From Halobellus ruber (GTDB lineage Archaea; Halobacteriota; Halobacteria; Halobacteriales; Haloferacaceae), in contig NZ_JACKXD010000004.1 in the NCBI RefSeq assembly GCF_014212355.1, positions 62,001 through 126,000 of the forward strand: DNA of 64,000 nucleotides, given 5' to 3'. Numbering within the stretch: position 1 is the stretch's first letter; each line of letters opens with the position of its first letter. A program made the translations under genes and the position numbers. The notes beneath the pieces were generated by a model. That model did not search any database. It worked only from the letters and a program-made list of their open reading frames with translations, and was not told where the DNA came from. Positions 63,534 to 64,000 of this stretch are shown one piece after another.

Positions 63534-64000
63534 ATGCGACAGTTCCTGGTCGTCGGCCACGACGCCCCGACCACGCCGGAGTTCTCGCTCGACGACATCG
63601 CCGGAGGAGCGGGCCGCCTCGACGTCCTCTGTCGGTGCGTCACGAGCGCCGTCTTCCTCTCGCATTCGGTCCGCGAGGCGGTCCGGATCCACCTCGTGCT
63701 CGGCGACGAGTTCACCGTCCGCGTCGACGGGGCCACCGTCAAGCGGCTCAACCCCGACGAGCGGAGCACCGCGGCGCTGATCCGGACCGCGCTCGAACAC
63801 CGCGAGGAGGCGATCGGACGGATGCCCGCCGAGAGCACGCCCGGCGTCACGATCCGGCGGATGGACTTTGCGGCGACGCTCGAAGCCCTCGAAGCCGACG
63901 CGACCGTCGTCACGCTCCACGAGGACGGCGACCCCGCCGTCGACGTCGACCCCCCAGCGGACCCGCTGTTCGTGCTCTCGGACCACCGGGAGTTCACCGG
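63534..64000 (+). CDS. trmY: tRNA (pseudouridine-54-N1)-methyltransferase TrmY, cut by window end
   Basis: 155 codons visible of about 195-200. TrmY methylates Psi54 to m1Psi54 in the T-loop of archaeal tRNA, using a SPOUT knot. MRQFLVVGHDAPTTPEFSLDD, GRLDVLCRCVTSAVFLSHSVR and the VRIHLVLG strand are characteristic. The C-terminal SAM-binding knot lies beyond the window. Confidence 0.93.
   Translation, partial: MRQFLVVGHDAPTTPEFSLDDIAGGAGRLDVLCRCVTSAVFLSHSVREAVRIHLVLGDEFTVRVDGATVKRLNPDERSTAALIRTALEHREEAIGRMPAESTPGVTIRRMDFAATLEALEADATVVTLHEDGDPAVDVDPPADPLFVLSDHREFT

Noticed and set aside
1-64000. CRISPR array, rRNA operon or prophage
   Set aside because: No regularly spaced repeats, rRNA sequence, integrase or phage structural genes were seen; the TnpB element is the only clear mobile unit.

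Overview
The window is a GC-rich piece of a haloarchaeal (class Halobacteria) chromosome. The evidence is the archaeal split RNA polymerase genes (rpoH-rpoB''-rpoB'-rpoA'-rpoA''), archaeal DnaG, Pus10, TrmY and Tsr3, acidic Asp/Glu-rich proteins, Tat lipoproteins with a twin-arginine and a lipobox, and AT-rich TATA boxes about 25-35 bases before leaderless starts. I cannot name the genus with confidence.

Layout. 1-11.6 kb is a carbohydrate island: a GH68 fructosyltransferase (cut by the window start), a divergent GH13 alpha-glucosidase, an aldo/keto reductase, a TrmB-type sugar regulator, and an ABC importer (binding protein, two permeases, ATPase, one tiny membrane protein). 11.8-15.4 kb holds a stress protein, a secreted PQQ-type sugar dehydrogenase and a sodium/solute symporter with its DUF3311 partner. 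15.6-29.6 kb is mostly housekeeping: dnaG, an acetyltransferase overlapping a DUF92 protein, two convergent cis-prenyltransferase-like genes, serS, tsr3, a NOG1-like GTPase, a frameshifted SIMPL-domain gene, a DUF389 membrane protein, a rhomboid protease and an RNase R-like exonuclease.

29.6-31.2 kb is an IS1341-type (TnpB-only) element with a small ribbon-helix-helix-like gene in front of tnpB and an omega-RNA scaffold at its right end. 31.2-37.9 kb carries azlCD, a cation/proton antiporter fused to TrkA domains, an AAA ATPase, a metallo-beta-lactamase-fold enzyme, a DsrE-like protein and a TauE-type exporter. At 38.7-40.5 kb lie two unrecognised genes behind two perfect DtxR-type iron boxes. 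40.6-51 kb is a HELAH metalloprotein and the transcription/translation cluster (S7, S12, NusA-like, all large RNA polymerase subunits, RpoH). 51.2-64 kb contains pgi, secF-secD, rnhB-pus10, an ABC exporter, SppA with an overlapping secreted partner, and the start of trmY.

Several items go beyond routine annotation: the iron-box operon of unknown function; two adjacent cis-prenyltransferase-like proteins with complementary catalytic motifs, resembling the eukaryotic DHDDS/NgBR pair; the small regulator and palindromic operator in front of tnpB; a dispersed intergenic repeat with two copies (20861 and 31224); and two long palindromes placed directly after stop codons (5182 and 32534). No rRNA gene, complete tRNA gene or CRISPR array was seen.
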